A stretch of 64,000 nt of DNA from Gelatoporia subvermispora B (GCA_000320605.2 KB445801.1:565371-629370); one strand, 5' to 3'; shown: positions 1 to 12,164, numbered from the stretch's first letter. Numbers and translations are program-made. Notes: generated by a model not told the origin, from the sequence alone.

Positions 1-1116
1 CAAGAGCTCCGCCCCGCGCGGGGTGGGGCTATGGAGCAGGAGGGAGACGGCGAGATCGGAGCTAACAGTACGGCGGTTGGGTGGGTGCAGGTTGAGTAAG
101 TGTATGGGTCGGTAGACAAACGGGGGGCAGGCGAATGGATTTTTGTGAGGCAATGGAAAATCAGCTGATGGCACTGGAAGAATTACCACGGAGAGGGAAG
201 TGGGGTGTAGCCGCGTACCTTTCTGTGTCCGTGTTGGTGTCGCCGCCTGAGATGCCCGAGACAACCCACGAGACCGGCTGTGCGCGGGCGTGATTGAGGG
301 AGTCGACGCCCGGAAGCAGAACGGGGTATGAATCCGGCGTGGAAACAAGCGAAGGGCTGGACGAGAGGAGCGTCGAGGGGAACGCACGTGAAGACAGGTA
401 CGTCGCTGCGGCAAGGTATTGCGTCCTGTTCTTCTAAAGATCAGTTACCAGACCGCGGCGAAGCAGTCGCGTGCGTGTACCATGTGAAGCGCAGACCCCA
501 GTCCTCGTTCGCCGCGGCGACGATCGTCTGGCACTGCGCCCACTCTGCTTGCAGCTCGCGCTGCCGGTCGAGCGTTGCGCCGTGGAGGTTGCTCCCCCGC
601 AGTGCGTCAAGCTCGGCGGGTGTGAAGTGCAGAGGCGTGCGGAGTTTGTCTGCGCTCGGGAGGGTGCTGAGATAGGGCGTGTGAAGGAGGGCGGGGGAAT
701 ATCTGAGATCAGGTCCCGGATGTGAGCGAGGCACACGCCCAGTGAGACAGGCTAAGACGTACTCCGGCGAGTCTGCAATCCAGTGCATGCACAAATACGT
801 GCAGATCAGCTGTCGTTCGGACCACGAGTCAAGGACCGTTGTGTGATCCGTCTTGAAAAGGGACAACAGTGCGTGTGTTGACAGCTCAGGTGTCACCGTT
901 AGTGAGAAGGGGCACGAAATAACTGTGCTTTCTGGGGGAATGTCCTGCGCCGCTATGACGGAAAATCCCGAATCATCTAGAAATTTGGTATGTGAGGTGA
1001 CTGCAGAGTTGTACGACATAGCACCCACCTGCTTCGAAACGCAGATCTGGATGTATTTTACCTCCGTTCCCCGTGAGCCACTCCTTGAACCGATGGATGT
1101 TTTCCGGCTCTGTCAT
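1..1116 (-). CDS. SET-domain protein lysine methyltransferase (SETD3/Rkm-like), 3' end cut by window edge
   Basis: The ATG is at 1116, giving an N-terminus MTEPENIHRFKEWL. A short intron (about 977-1028) joins it to DDSGFSVIAAQDIPP, the usual opening of the RuBisCO-LSMT/SETD3/Rkm group of SET enzymes. A second intron (about 697-742) removes a stretch so that VLA runs into YSPALLHTPYLSTLPS. After a further intron near 440, an exon carries PVLLPGVDSLNHARAQPVSW, which holds the SET motif with NH of the cofactor site. The exon at 1-120 reads HSPTPRGAELL, the start of the motif that leads to the catalytic NNYG segment, which lies outside the window. The family methylates lysines of ribosomal proteins or actin histidine; the substrate here cannot be told. 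Family is fairly sure, subfamily is not. Confidence 0.82.
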
Positions 1117-2665
1117 ATTTCTCCTTACGAGTGTATACCCGGGGCCTGTAATGCACTTGAGTCAGGCTCCCCGTGAACAACAGAGTAATTCTGTGGTTTG
1201 TTGTAGTCACCGACCACCGTCAGTGGTCGTAAGAAGCGCTGTATGCGGCCCGGGTAGAGCGCTTAATCGCTTAGCGCGGAGATGGTCGAACACACTACGA
1301 GGGGATTGGTCGACTCTTCCCTCCTGACACGGTCGTGTATCGAGGATCCGTAGTGGTTTGTGCCCATCATTGAGTTTTCTCGTGATCACCTCGCGAGGTC
1401 GTCCGCACTGCTCGGATCGACGCATGTTGCACTCCGGTGCAGCTTTAAAGTTTATGACATTACGCAGTGCGCTGTGCAGGGCATTTAATCGTGCCGGTCT
1501 CGATCTCTTGTCAGTTCGTACATACTTGCGTCGAGCGTGTATGTGCGAGTGCTCAACGCTACGCAGGTCCAAATACTTCAAATCAAGTTTGTGGCCGGCT
1601 GCCTTGCATGCTACTTTTCCGATGCTTTGTTCTATGTTCCCTTACACTGCCTTTTTGAGGTTCCAACAACATTCCAACCAGCATCCAGAGGCGTTCAGAC
1701 TTTCAGTCGATCGGGACATACTAACTGAGGTGCAAGTTTTACTTTTGATGGCTTGCAAGCGTCGGCCAAGCCCTTTGATCACATTGCAATACTTGAGCCC
1801 ACATCGAACCCCGACCGGCCGCCGTTGCCACTTGCATCCGAGCTGCCAATCCGTCAATGCACACAGTCCGGGCGGCAATTGCAGCGCTTCTTCCGAGGAC
1901 AGGTTCCTTGAGGGGGGAAGTTGTGGATCCAGTTCAATGACCTGGATTATTAAGCCTTCAGGACGCGTAATAGCGTACTACGCTGCTGATTCAACTTCGT
2001 GCGAAAAAGTCGATATATGGGGAAGATCGCCCAGGCAGTGGTCCACATAGACGCAATTGGCGGTGCCTCGAGACAGTGCCGCTGGTCCTGTGGGGTCGCT
2101 TAGCTGCAAGTTCGCCCCGCGCTCGATGTCGGATGCCGCACTCGACTTAATCGAAGGTAAATTTGAGGAATTATCAGTGTTGGCTTGGGGCGTCTCACCC
2201 GCTTTTGGACCTTGGAGGCGTTTCGCTAGCACGCGTCAAGTACCTCGAAAGGCATGCAAGACGCTGCAAGGCACTCTAAGACGAGTTGTCATTGTTCTGT
2301 TACATATTGCCACGAGGCAGAGGACATCCTATCCAACGCCTCAGTAAGTCCCGATGACCCGGAGCATGCCTTCTTTAGACTCAGAGTAGGCTGTGAGAAA
2401 GCCGTTATTCGCGTGACTTTCCCATGGAAGAATGACCAGGGGTTCGGGTTTACCACGGGTGCTACCCATGACCATGGTCTTGAGCCAAGAACAGGTTACT
2501 ATACGGCGCTTGAGCTGTGGATATAAGAGAGATCTAGGGGTGAGTCTTCTCACTGCACTGCAGATCCACAAACCAGTCGTACACCGAAACTTCTCTTGAC
2601 AGACTCTAACAGCATTACAATGGCATGTTGTGACAACCCGCACACAGCAATTACACTGACGGCAC
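1117..2665. other. Intergenic stretch with no supported gene
   Basis: About 1.5 kb between the divergent SET and homogentisate dioxygenase genes. The longest open frame (1358-2050 on plus, 230 codons) has a composition rich in Cys, Arg and Ser, no recognisable domain and no splice-consistent continuation. Minus-strand frames at 1642-1878 and 1978-2232 also look like chance frames. The unresolved first exon of the dioxygenase probably lies near the right end. Confidence 0.5.
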
Positions 2666-2669
2666 TCCC

Positions 2670-4932
2670 CAGGCTTCAAATAACGCAACGGGATCCAGTT
2701 TCACAGCGACCGCGCAGGGTACGTACGCTACGAGCCCGACGAAAGAGGACCCCTACAAGTACCAGACCGGCTTCGGCAATCGCTTCATGTCCGAGGCTCT
2801 GTACGTTGTTCCGTGAATGGACAATCATTGCAAACTTCAAATAACTGTTCTAGGCCTGGAGTTCTTCCCCAAGGTCAGAACACTCCGCAGAAGCTCAAGT
2901 ATGACCTGTACCCCGAATGTGTACGTCTTCGATATCATAAAGTCCAACACGTCTCTTATTGATTGCCAATTAATAACAGATTAATGGAACTGTATTCACG
3001 GCGCCTCGCGCTTCGAACCAGTTGGCGTATGTTTCTTCCCCGGATGACGTCTCGCCTGTGATTGAGATTTTCAATATTCTAGGTGGATGTACCGCATCCA
3101 GCCTTCTGCCTCGCACTCTGGCTTCATTGAGACCACCGGCTATGGGGAGAATGTACGTAGCAATTTCAGTTATCCTAGAGCTCGCCTAAACAGAATTCTC
3201 TACGCAGATCGTGTCGAACTTTTCGCTCGGTAACCCGAAGATCCACATCTCCCCGCCCCAAATCCACTGGGAGCCTCTCGAAATTCCCTCGGGTAATGCC
3301 CAGGTCGACTTTATTGACAGTCTGAAGACGTACGTGGGCGCTGGAGACCCGATGTCGGGAGAGGGTGTTGCCATTCACATGTATAATGCAAACGCATCCA
3401 TGGAGAAGAGGGCATTCGTCAACGTCGACGGTGACTTCTTGTTCATCCCGCAAGAGGGGCGGCTCGATATCCAGACTGAGCTTGGAAAGTGAGTCATGAC
3501 AATTACTATGATGATATTCTCTGACGCATGTGGTCAAGGCTTATGGTGAAGCCGGGAGAAATAGCTGTCGTTCAGCGTGGACTCAAGTTCAAGGTATGCA
3601 AAGTCCGCTAATGATTGACACTGCGAGAAGTTTACCGAGTTGAACAGATCAACCTTCCTGACGGTGCTGCTCGCGGATGTACGTCGAATCTTGTACTTCC
3701 GGTGCAATACTGACACTTCCCCAGACCTCGAAGAAATCTATGGCGTGCACTGGGAGCTTCCTGAGCTTGGAGTTGTTGGTGCCAACGGTCTTGCCAGCCC
3801 GCGCGACTTCCAGAGCCCTGTCGCATTCTTCGAGGTTGACCAGTCTGCTTGGGAGGGTACGTGATATGATCATGCACTGCGGCGCATCCGAAATTAACCT
3901 GAACAATGATGCCTCAGTCGTTTACAAGTACGCCGGTCGTTCACTTGCTTACCGAGCCCGAGCTAATCTAAATTATGTAGGAATCTTGGTAAGCTGTTCA
4001 CCTGCAAGCAGAGTCACACGCCCTTCGATGTCGTCGCCTGGCATGGCAAGTGAGTACCTCATCGAAATTGCGCATTTCTTGTCTTCCTTGTCTTACAGGG
4101 GCTCTCCAGCTATATTCCTTACAAATACGACTTGCGCAAGTTCATCCATGTCAACAGTGTGACGAGGGACCACATGGTTTGTGCTGGCGTACAGTCTAGC
4201 AGTAGGAACAAGCGATCTAACACCTTCGCTTTGCCATCCAGGACCCGTCGCTCTATACAGTCCTGACTGCGAAGTCGAAGACACCCGATGCCCCAATTGC
4301 TGACTTCTGCGTCGCCTCTGAGCGCTGGGACGTCGGGGAGGGCTTCCGCCCGCCGGTAAGCCCGAATGCCCAGTCATAACACGATTTCGTTACCTTAATT
4401 TTTCTAGTTCTACCACCGCAACACCGCCGTTGAAGCGCTTGGCATTATTTTCGGCGACGGCAAGAGGGAGCCCAACGCCCCCATTGCCCCGGGTGGCTTC
4501 TATTACCAGAACTCGATGACTCCCCATGGACGTACGTGACACAGTATCACCTGATTCTTAACGTCGCTTACGCCACTGCGCTGGATGTAGCGGCCTGGGA
4601 GCAGTTCAAGGCTGCCACAGAGATGGACTTGAAGCCGATGAAGATTTTCGAGAACCAGATGCGTAAGCTGCCCATTTCCCGTTCACTCCTTCGCCTCTTA
4701 CTGATCGCCCCGTAGTCCTCATCTTCGAGTCGGCTAGGACGCTTGTTTTGACCGACTATGCTGCCAAGACAAGTGCGCGCAGAGGTACGAACATGGACAT
4801 TGTGGATATTCCTCGAACTACGCTTACATGTGGCTGTCAGAATTCGATGTGTCTCACCACGAGGCCCTCCGCCCGCAGTTCCTTAATCACATCGATTCGA
4901 TCAAGCGCGAATTAGCCGAGGCCAAGGACTGA
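2670..4932 (+). CDS. hmgA: Homogentisate 1,2-dioxygenase
   Basis: Opens the ring of homogentisate to maleylacetoacetate in phenylalanine/tyrosine breakdown; a cytosolic Fe(II) enzyme. Spliced exons read YQTGFGNRFMSEA, GVAIHMYNANASMEKRAF, DVVAWHGNY-PYKYDL, FRPPFYHRN and MTPHGP. The iron ligands of the human enzyme (His335, Glu341, His371) are matched by HRNTAVE and TPHG, and the active-site His292 by AWHGN. At least 15 exons can be placed, for example 2854-2920, 2980-3026, 3083-3152, 3208-3488, 3539-3593, 3648-3678, 3725-3856, 3918-3927, 3981-4049, 4110-4176, 4242-4355, 4408-4531, 4591-4662, 4716-4784 and 4841-4932. The first in-frame exon (ending 2800) has no ATG back to a stop at 2631, so a short 5' coding exon further upstream remains unplaced; the given start is only where coding is first seen. 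One exon is just 10 bases. Confidence 0.95.
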
Positions 4933-5202
4933 GGAGGTTTGACCGTGACCATTTGATATTCCGTCATAATCTCAATCATGTATGCCATCTTAGTTTCGAA
5001 CAGTGATCTGCAATGTGTCTGACAGTTCAACGCGTGATTCCTCCCACAAATCCCACAAGATGATACATCAATCGAGCAGTGATACATCTTCATGATTCTA
5101 CAAGTTCTATACAGGTACTGAATTACTGAGGCACCGTCTCGTCATACGTTCCATCGCGTTCATGTCATTACTTGATTATCGACTCTCATCGCTTCTCTTG
5201 CA

Positions 5203-8200
5203 TCACTTGCCTTCCGCGAAACGCTTGAGCGCCGGTAACACCTCGCTCGGATCCAACTTCCACTTCGCGTCCGTGCCCTTGTTACCCGTGGAAATCGTCT
5301 CAGCATTGTCCAACTCGTTCAGCCGGCGCATGAGCTTCTCGTCCTTGCCGATAGTGAGCACAAAGTCGAAGTCCGTTGCGTTCTCCATCTCGGTCGACTC
5401 GGGCGCAACCCAGGGCGCTTGCACAGCCAACGAGTGCGCAGGACCGCCGGGATGCAGGATGGCCCCGACTGCAGTGGACCGAGAGATATTGTTGGGCAGA
5501 ACGAGGAAGCTGTTTGCGCCGGGGATGATGCGGAGACCGTAACGCTCCCCGAGACTACACGGGATTGTGAGTAAATACTGAACTCGTGGGGGTCAGTCGA
5601 TGGACTCACCTGTCGAAAATGTGATTCTGAGCTTCAGCAGCCTGGCGGCGCGCCCACTGCCTGTCCGACGAGTTGTCATCCTCATCTTTTGTCCAGAATC
5701 GCCATACGATAGATGCTTCCCGCTCCTCAACGAACGAGCCAGGAGTTCGCTCAGAGAACTGACCATAGACGTTAGTTCTAGGTCAGGGTATATGTTCGGT
5801 TCAAACGTACGTAGTTGAGTATTTCCAGACATGGTGCCTTCCAGGTCAAGTTGAAGTTCGCCACCATGCTGAGCCACTGTGACTCGCTGTTGCGGCCTGT
5901 GCGGGTCTTAATGAAGCACCCATTCTCGGCACTATACAAAATAGTGAAGATCAGCACCGGGTACCCGACAATCTGAGAAGATAACATACACAATCCCGAT
6001 TTTGGGTGCCACCTCTGCGGCCTTCTCCAGCGCGTCTTTCACCGGCAGTCCGCTCAGCAACCACACCTCGTTCTTCGGATCCTCAGCGAGGCGGTTGAGT
6101 AGCGCAATTGCGTCCTGCGGCGGGTCGAATTTTCCGCTAATGATTGTCTCCATATCGCGCTGCCACATTGTGCCCTCGAAGTCAACGAGCAAAAGACGCT
6201 TCTGGCTGTGGCGGTAGCGCGGCAGCACGCGTTGCACATCAAGCGCGGCAACTGCAAGCGCATCGCTTTGCAGGTGCTCGACATTCGCGCGGATGCACCT
6301 CACGAGGAAGGTCGTCACGAACGCCTGGGCGCTCTGCGTCACGACGTGGCTGTGTAGATCCTGTAGGTTGGCTCTATGAGCTCAGGTAGGAATGTATCAT
6401 GCAAGATCGAGCGTACCTCCCAGCGAGATTTCGCTTCATCCTTATCCATGGTCAGGGCTTGGTAAATCGCCTTCGCACACATGCGCTTATCCCAAGGGTT
6501 GATTGGGATGCACGAACGGAAGCCGCTATAGCTGTATGATCCCGTGAACTACAACGGACGTATGATTCAATATATCTCACGGTTGGGACAAGGTGACGAT
6601 GAGTGCGTACCTCGCTAAGGATCAGGGGCCGGTGCCTTTCCTCCTGGCACTCGACGAACTCGTGTGTACGCAGCGCCATACCCTCGCGAAGACTGGTCAC
6701 CATGAATGCATCGGCGACTGTCAAGAGGGCGATATATTGGCTGAACGTCAAGTCCTGCGTATGTAGGAAGACGACCGGCTGGTAAGTGAGTGTGGAGAAG
6801 CGCGAGTTGAGGTGCGAGACGACATCCGCGACGCTACCCTGCATCTCGTTCTCCTCCGTGGTTTGCAGGGCAACCTGGATTAGAACAATCTAAGGCGGGT
6901 GAATCAGTGTGCGTAAGATGTAAAATTCACGGAGAGGCGGACCTTGCCCTGGTATTCGGGGTATTTATCTAGGAATGCCTCGAAGGCCTGGAGCTTCTGA
7001 CGTACGCCCTGGCGTTGTCCGCGTTAACTCCCGTCTTTGACTCCAAAACTGACCTGCCAGACATACCTGGATCCCATCGAGCTTATCACGACCAACAATG
7101 AGCTTCATACCGGTATACCTCTGCCGAAGTAACTGCACCCATTCCGCTACTTCGGGGTTGTGCCTACAAGGCAGGAATACTATCAGCAGAGTGTGCTTTC
7201 CCTGCAGTAACCTCACGTACTTCTTCTCATCCAGACTACTGACATCAATGCCCATCGGGAACACACCGACATCAACAAACCGGTCTTCGAGCTGCACGCC
7301 CTTAGGCAGGGCTTCGGCGGCCAAGATGCGACTGACTGTCTGCCTGAAGTGCCGCGCATAGTTCGCGGTCTGGAACCCGATGAGATCTGCACCGAGCACG
7401 CCGCGTAGGAGATCTTCGCGATCACTGAGGCACCGGAAAATCTCCGAGGACGGGAACGCAACGTGCATGAAGAACCCAATCGGTGCGCCGGGCAGGCGGG
7501 TACGGAGCATCTCCGGGAGAAGCATTAGATGGTAGTCGTTCACCCAAATGACGTCGCCGTCCTTGTATGCGGCAGCGATAGTGTCCGCGAAGCGCTGATT
7601 GACAGCCACGTATTGCTTGTACGACTCGCTCTCGTAGAAGGACTTGGTCTTGGGGGCATCGGGGATCGCATAATGCAAGCATGGCCAGAGCACCTGATGG
7701 CAGAATTCGTCGTAGCAACTCGCGAATTCCGCGTCGGGAATCCACACGGGGAGGGCATCTGCCTCATCGCGCATGCGCCATTCCATGGATCGACGGAGGC
7801 TCTCCCGGTAGCCATCCGTGTTCGTGCCGAGTGTGCCGACCCACAGCTTGTGTGTCATGCGCCCAGCGACACTATCAACGGCATTCTTCAGACCACCGTT
7901 GCACTACAACGCGGCCGTCAGTCGCAATAGTATCGAAATGTTTTGAGACGCACGTGAGGGTTATTCTCGAGGTGCCATTTTGCTGAGAGAGACATCGAGT
8001 CGTGTCGCGAGGAAGAAAGCGAGCGCGATGGGGTACGGAGCGATGAACCTCGGGACATGCGGCGCTGGACGCGCGTTTGACCTGCACTGCTGCTAGAGTG
8101 CGTCGTCTGGTGCCTGCGCGGGGTCTGCTCATTATTGCCGTTCTGTGTTCCACCATTGGTGCTCGGTGTGAATCCTCCGGTTATGGTGCTCGCAAGCGCG

Positions 8201-8777
8201 CCAATCAGGGACTGGGGGGCGACAGAGGAAGTTTGGGAGCCCGTTGGTGTGCCAAGTCCGGAGAAGCTGGCAAATGGGTTTGCGGGCTCTCCCCGGGGTG
8301 TAATTGCAGGAGTAGCGTGGCGTGACTGCTCGCTATCAGCATCCCTTGCAGCAGATATACGCGCTCATTGCTGACCTTCTCTTTTAGATCTTCGACAATA
8401 CTCCTTAACGGGCCCGTAGATTTATGCAGCAGCCCTGGTCGCAAAGACGGCTCCGTCGTCTGCGGTGTAGTGACGAAGACCTCATCGGCCGGAGATGAAG
8501 GGGTCGAGTCGCCGAGCACAACTGTTGTGGGGAGGAAGAGGGATGCGATAATGATACGGTGTTGGCGCAGGGAGCTCATCGTCGTCAACGTCGACTCTAC
8601 TGTCGTGTAGACCGAGGACAGCGACGACAAAGAGGAGGAGACGAACGCAGAGAATGGGTCGGGGGATGAGGACTTCAGCTTTGCCAAGATGACCGACTTT
8701 TGTGCGAGGTGATCTGATGACGTCGTGCAAGAGCGCCCGCTCGGCAGACGCCGGACGCACCTCGTTAGGCCAGCCAC
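5203..8777 (-). CDS. Trehalose synthase complex regulatory subunit (Tps3/Tsl1 type: GT20 + TPP-like)
   Basis: A long two-domain protein. The N-terminal part has RIIIASLFLPTTVVLG and a Ser/Thr-rich linker (LIGALASTITGG, HQTTHSSSSAGQ), as in Tps3/Tsl1. The GT20 domain shows VNDYHLMLLPEML, FFMHVAFPSSEIF and FQTANYARHF. The phosphatase-like HAD domain shows LLVDFEGTM, AENGCFIKTR and ERTPGSFVEE, and the protein ends LKRFAEGK at a stop at 5203. Exons are joined by short introns, for example 8329-8378 and one starting near 7952. Key residues are changed: the synthase motif DRLDYIKG is DKLDGIQG, and the phosphatase DxD is DFE. This suggests a scaffold or regulatory subunit working with Tps1 and Tps2 rather than an enzyme. 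The start is either the ATG at 8777 or the ATG at 8579 (MSSLRQHRII). It is convergent with the dioxygenase, 270 bases apart. Confidence 0.9.
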
Positions 8778-9784
8778 CGCGAATTTCGCAAGCTATCGTC
8801 CTCTTCAGGCTCTCCGCCCAATCGTCGCGATATTTACGTGTCTCATATACATTCGAACACCCCGTACAACGTTCGTTCGTCTTTCTTGTGATCCACCGAG
8901 ATATCTCCCGGAAAACGTGCGTAAGATCATCTCAATGACGGGTCGTTGCGGGCAGACTTCGCCCAGCGACGCTGGTCACTTGCCTTTGGTTTATCCCGTG
9001 GCCTCGAACTTTACTGTCGACTCGCTGATTCAAGCATTATTCTATCTCGATTTCCATAATTCCAGTGATGAACCGATGAAAGTGACGAGACCTGTTTGCT
9101 ATACTGCATTGGTTCGTTCGGAGGCACACGAGAAACGCCCGCAGTGTTCCGAACCTTCTGCAACGTGCACCCGGAAATGGGGCCGGTCGCATGCGCTCTA
9201 CTGGACAACCTAATGCACGGCTCATAATAGGATGTCCTGATGTTCTATTCTAGTTACCTTGCTTATCAAAGTTGTTGTGCACCCCCATATACTTCACCAG
9301 CGCCGAGCCATTTCTGACAAACACAACCAAGCAACAGCCCGGGCGCTTCGAGACAGAGTACTCAGTCCAGATCGCAGAAGTAACGTGTGCTATCGGCGCT
9401 GCTACCGCACGCCAGGTTCCAAGCGGACCATATGCATCACAATCACAACACTGAACGACTCCCCATAGGAATTGAGGGATAGTTTCCCTAGATTTCGGAC
9501 TTCACAACAAGTGTGACCAGCGTGTCTATGACTCGTGAGGCGAAACCGTGACATCCTCAAACTCTTGTAGACACTGTGTCCTGGATGTGCTCGCGAAGAC
9601 TGTCTTCAGCCACACCACATTCTAATATGGTGTAAGAGGTCATTCATCGGCCTACAAAAGTTCTGGCTCTGACCATGTAAGCTCAGATGAGGTTCAGGCA
9701 GCTCAGGGCAGCTCGGGAGAGTTTTGGGTCTCCGCCCAGGCTTTGTAATTAAAACAGACCGTTGAAGGAACATTTGAGCGTGGG
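8778..9784. other. Intergenic stretch, nothing recognised
   Basis: Short open frames on both strands (such as 8725-9213 on plus) show no domain, no repeated motif and no consistent splice joins. The part near 8800 may include the promoter or 5' UTR of the trehalose subunit gene. Confidence 0.5.
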
Positions 9785-9956
9785 GGAATGCACGGTTGAA
9801 CGGATGAACGGTTGGACGAGCAGAACAATAGTTAAACGGGGGATTGCACGGTTGAACGGAGGGAATGCACAGTTGAACGCAGGAATCGCACGGTTGAACA
9901 GAGGAATCGCACAATTGAACGGGGAGATTGCACGGTTGAGCAGAGCGATCGCACAG
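9785..9956. repeat. 21-bp minisatellite
   Basis: Five regular units at 9841, 9862, 9883, 9904 and 9925, each 21 bases long with the shared core GCACGGTTGAAC, followed by a partial unit at 9946. Degenerate units extend left to about 9785. Neighbouring units differ at a few bases. Because 21 is a multiple of three, both strands stay open through the array. Confidence 0.88.
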
Positions 9957-10877
9957 TCCACCACACATGTCGGGCAGGACAAAAGAATAGAGCACAAAAA
10001 AGAACTCGAACATGTGTACTAAGCCACAAAACGAGAATGCTTCCCTGCACATTGTATAATGTATGAGATGATGATGCACAATCTATACACGGAAGCTACT
10101 CACCATGGGGATCACAATACCAGCTTCTCTCTCACATACAAGAGCAGCATGGTAGTACAATCGGTGCTAGGGATATGATAGGAGCAGGGAAACACGATTA
10201 ATGCAGGCAATGCAATGGAGTACGCAGAATGTTGCTTAAGGGCGAGCCACTGCGGAGCACATATGCTAATGGCACACCATAAAAGCAGTAGAAGGGAACC
10301 CGGTAGTGCAAATGGTATGTGCAACACTATGCAAGCCTGACTGGCCTCGCTCGACTGCATGGCCTGCACTCACCCTGTGTCCAACCATGCTGCTCTTCAA
10401 CTACTCTCATGCTGCCAGCCCTCCTCCCATCCTTGTGTACCTCCCCACCTCGTTAAATGTGTTCATATACCGCACAACGACCTTGCGCTCGTGCGCTAGA
10501 CTCGGGGCGCTCGTCCGGGTCGTACAACAAGCCAGCCCATGGCTCGTGCTTACACACTGATGCAAGGCATGAGGGACGTGGGAGAGAAATGACAGGGGAG
10601 ACACAGCTCACCGCGAGAACACCAGAGCTGCAAGGTCGATAAATCAGTGGCAGTCGTCTTGTGTTGTCCGTGGTCGTGGTAAGAAAGAAAACACGTTCGA
10701 TGCCGGTTGCTGCGGTTCGACTCTATCCGAGCCTGTAACGCGTCACGATCACATGACGTTTCACGTGAGGGCGTGATATCGGTCACAGGGTCGATGTCGT
10801 GTCTGTATGTAAACCAAGCTGACATAAGAATGTCCGCTTCGAACAAGCTGTAGCATGACATGATGCCCCCCTTCACA
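9957..10877. other. Intergenic stretch, nothing recognised
   Basis: No frame with a recognisable domain or coherent intron structure. AT/GC-mixed sequence between the minisatellite and the inverted-repeat element. Its last 7 bases (10871-10877) form the left target-site copy of that element. Confidence 0.5.
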
Positions 10878-10908
10878 CCCAGTCAAAATCGACATTTAGT
10901 AGATCGAG
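10878..10908 (+). repeat. Left terminal inverted repeat
   Basis: 31 bases starting CCCAGTCAAAATCG, pairing with 12165-12195 on the opposite strand with one mismatch. Preceded directly by the CTTCACA target copy. Confidence 0.85.
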
Positions 10909-12164
10909 TTATATCTAGTTAAATCTACCTACCTGGCGTAATTAGATTTAAATCCTCCTCGTGAGGATATACTCGATCTAATTAGATACGTATCTAGTCA
11001 CATCGAGTTAAAGCGAGTCCCATCGAGTAAATCGAGTAAGATCTATATCCCACCTAGTTAATTCTAATTGCCCACTGCCCTGTGCCCGGAACTGCTCTCG
11101 TAGTTGTTTCTTCGAACTAACTCGATTTTATTCGATTTAAGTAGTTGTACACGTGATTACTCTACCCCATTCCGCCCTATCACCCGCCCGCCGACCACCC
11201 GCTGCCTACTACCCGTCGCTCGTCGCTCGCTGCCCGCCCTGTATCAGGCCCTCGTCAATCATCCTCGTGCACCCATCTCATACCCTCCATTTACCTGCTC
11301 TTAGCCTTTGTGCATATAGCAAGAGATCCTCCTGATCATTATCTGCAGTTAGCGGCCTTCTAGATGTGAAATGATCTGAATACCTTGCATCTTGGCGCCT
11401 GAACTCAATGTGCCAATGTCAATACGGATAGTCGACGCATTCTGGGCAGGCCCGGGGCCTGCTATTGCATGAGAAAGGTCAGTAAATATTGTGGAGATGA
11501 CTCACAATCTGCTGCATACAGGCAGCACACAGCTATAATGAAGAGGGATTCAACAGGTATACATGGAGGTCAGGAAGGAGGGAAGAATGGAGTCGGTGAC
11601 AAGACAGACCTCGCTTTAAGTGACGGCGCGAACAGGGAGGGGATTGGACGTATGAGGTCATCGCCAGAACGAGAGAAGGGCCGGCGCTTACATAACTCCT
11701 CGCGACTCGCAACCAGCTATGCTGCGTCCGTTCCAAAGGCAAGAATATGTAGATTAGGGGACGTGTTTTTATATCGTTCTACATATTTGAGAGAGTCGTG
11801 TAAACTGAATTCGGATGGCGCGAGTACGGATGGCATATGCTATGTATGAGTATGGGTAAGGGACATTGGGCTAGAGAAGAGGCAGCGAAGCGAGGCGCAG
11901 CGCAGCGCTATGCACACATATGTGCAATGCGCGCACGCGTCGCACTTTGCGACGTCGCACGGCGCAGCGTGCATTGTGCAGTGCGTTGCTCTGCGCTGCA
12001 CACGCTGCACAGTGTGCGCGATGTGCATAGCGCGTGTCATGTCCTGACAAGCGCCCGAGGACGCGCGTGCATTGGTCATGCCGTGGGAGCCTCGTGCGTT
12101 CTAACTCGTTTTTACTCGATTTAACTAGGTGCGTGGGAACTATTCTAGATCTACCTATATTTAC

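Noticed and set aside
1358..2050. A 230-codon open frame between the SET and dioxygenase genes
   Set aside because: Irregular, Cys/Arg-rich composition, no domain, no splice continuation; likely a chance frame.
9600..9642. Small palindrome CACCACATTCTAATATGGTG as a possible transposon end
   Set aside because: No partner repeat or target duplication was found nearby.
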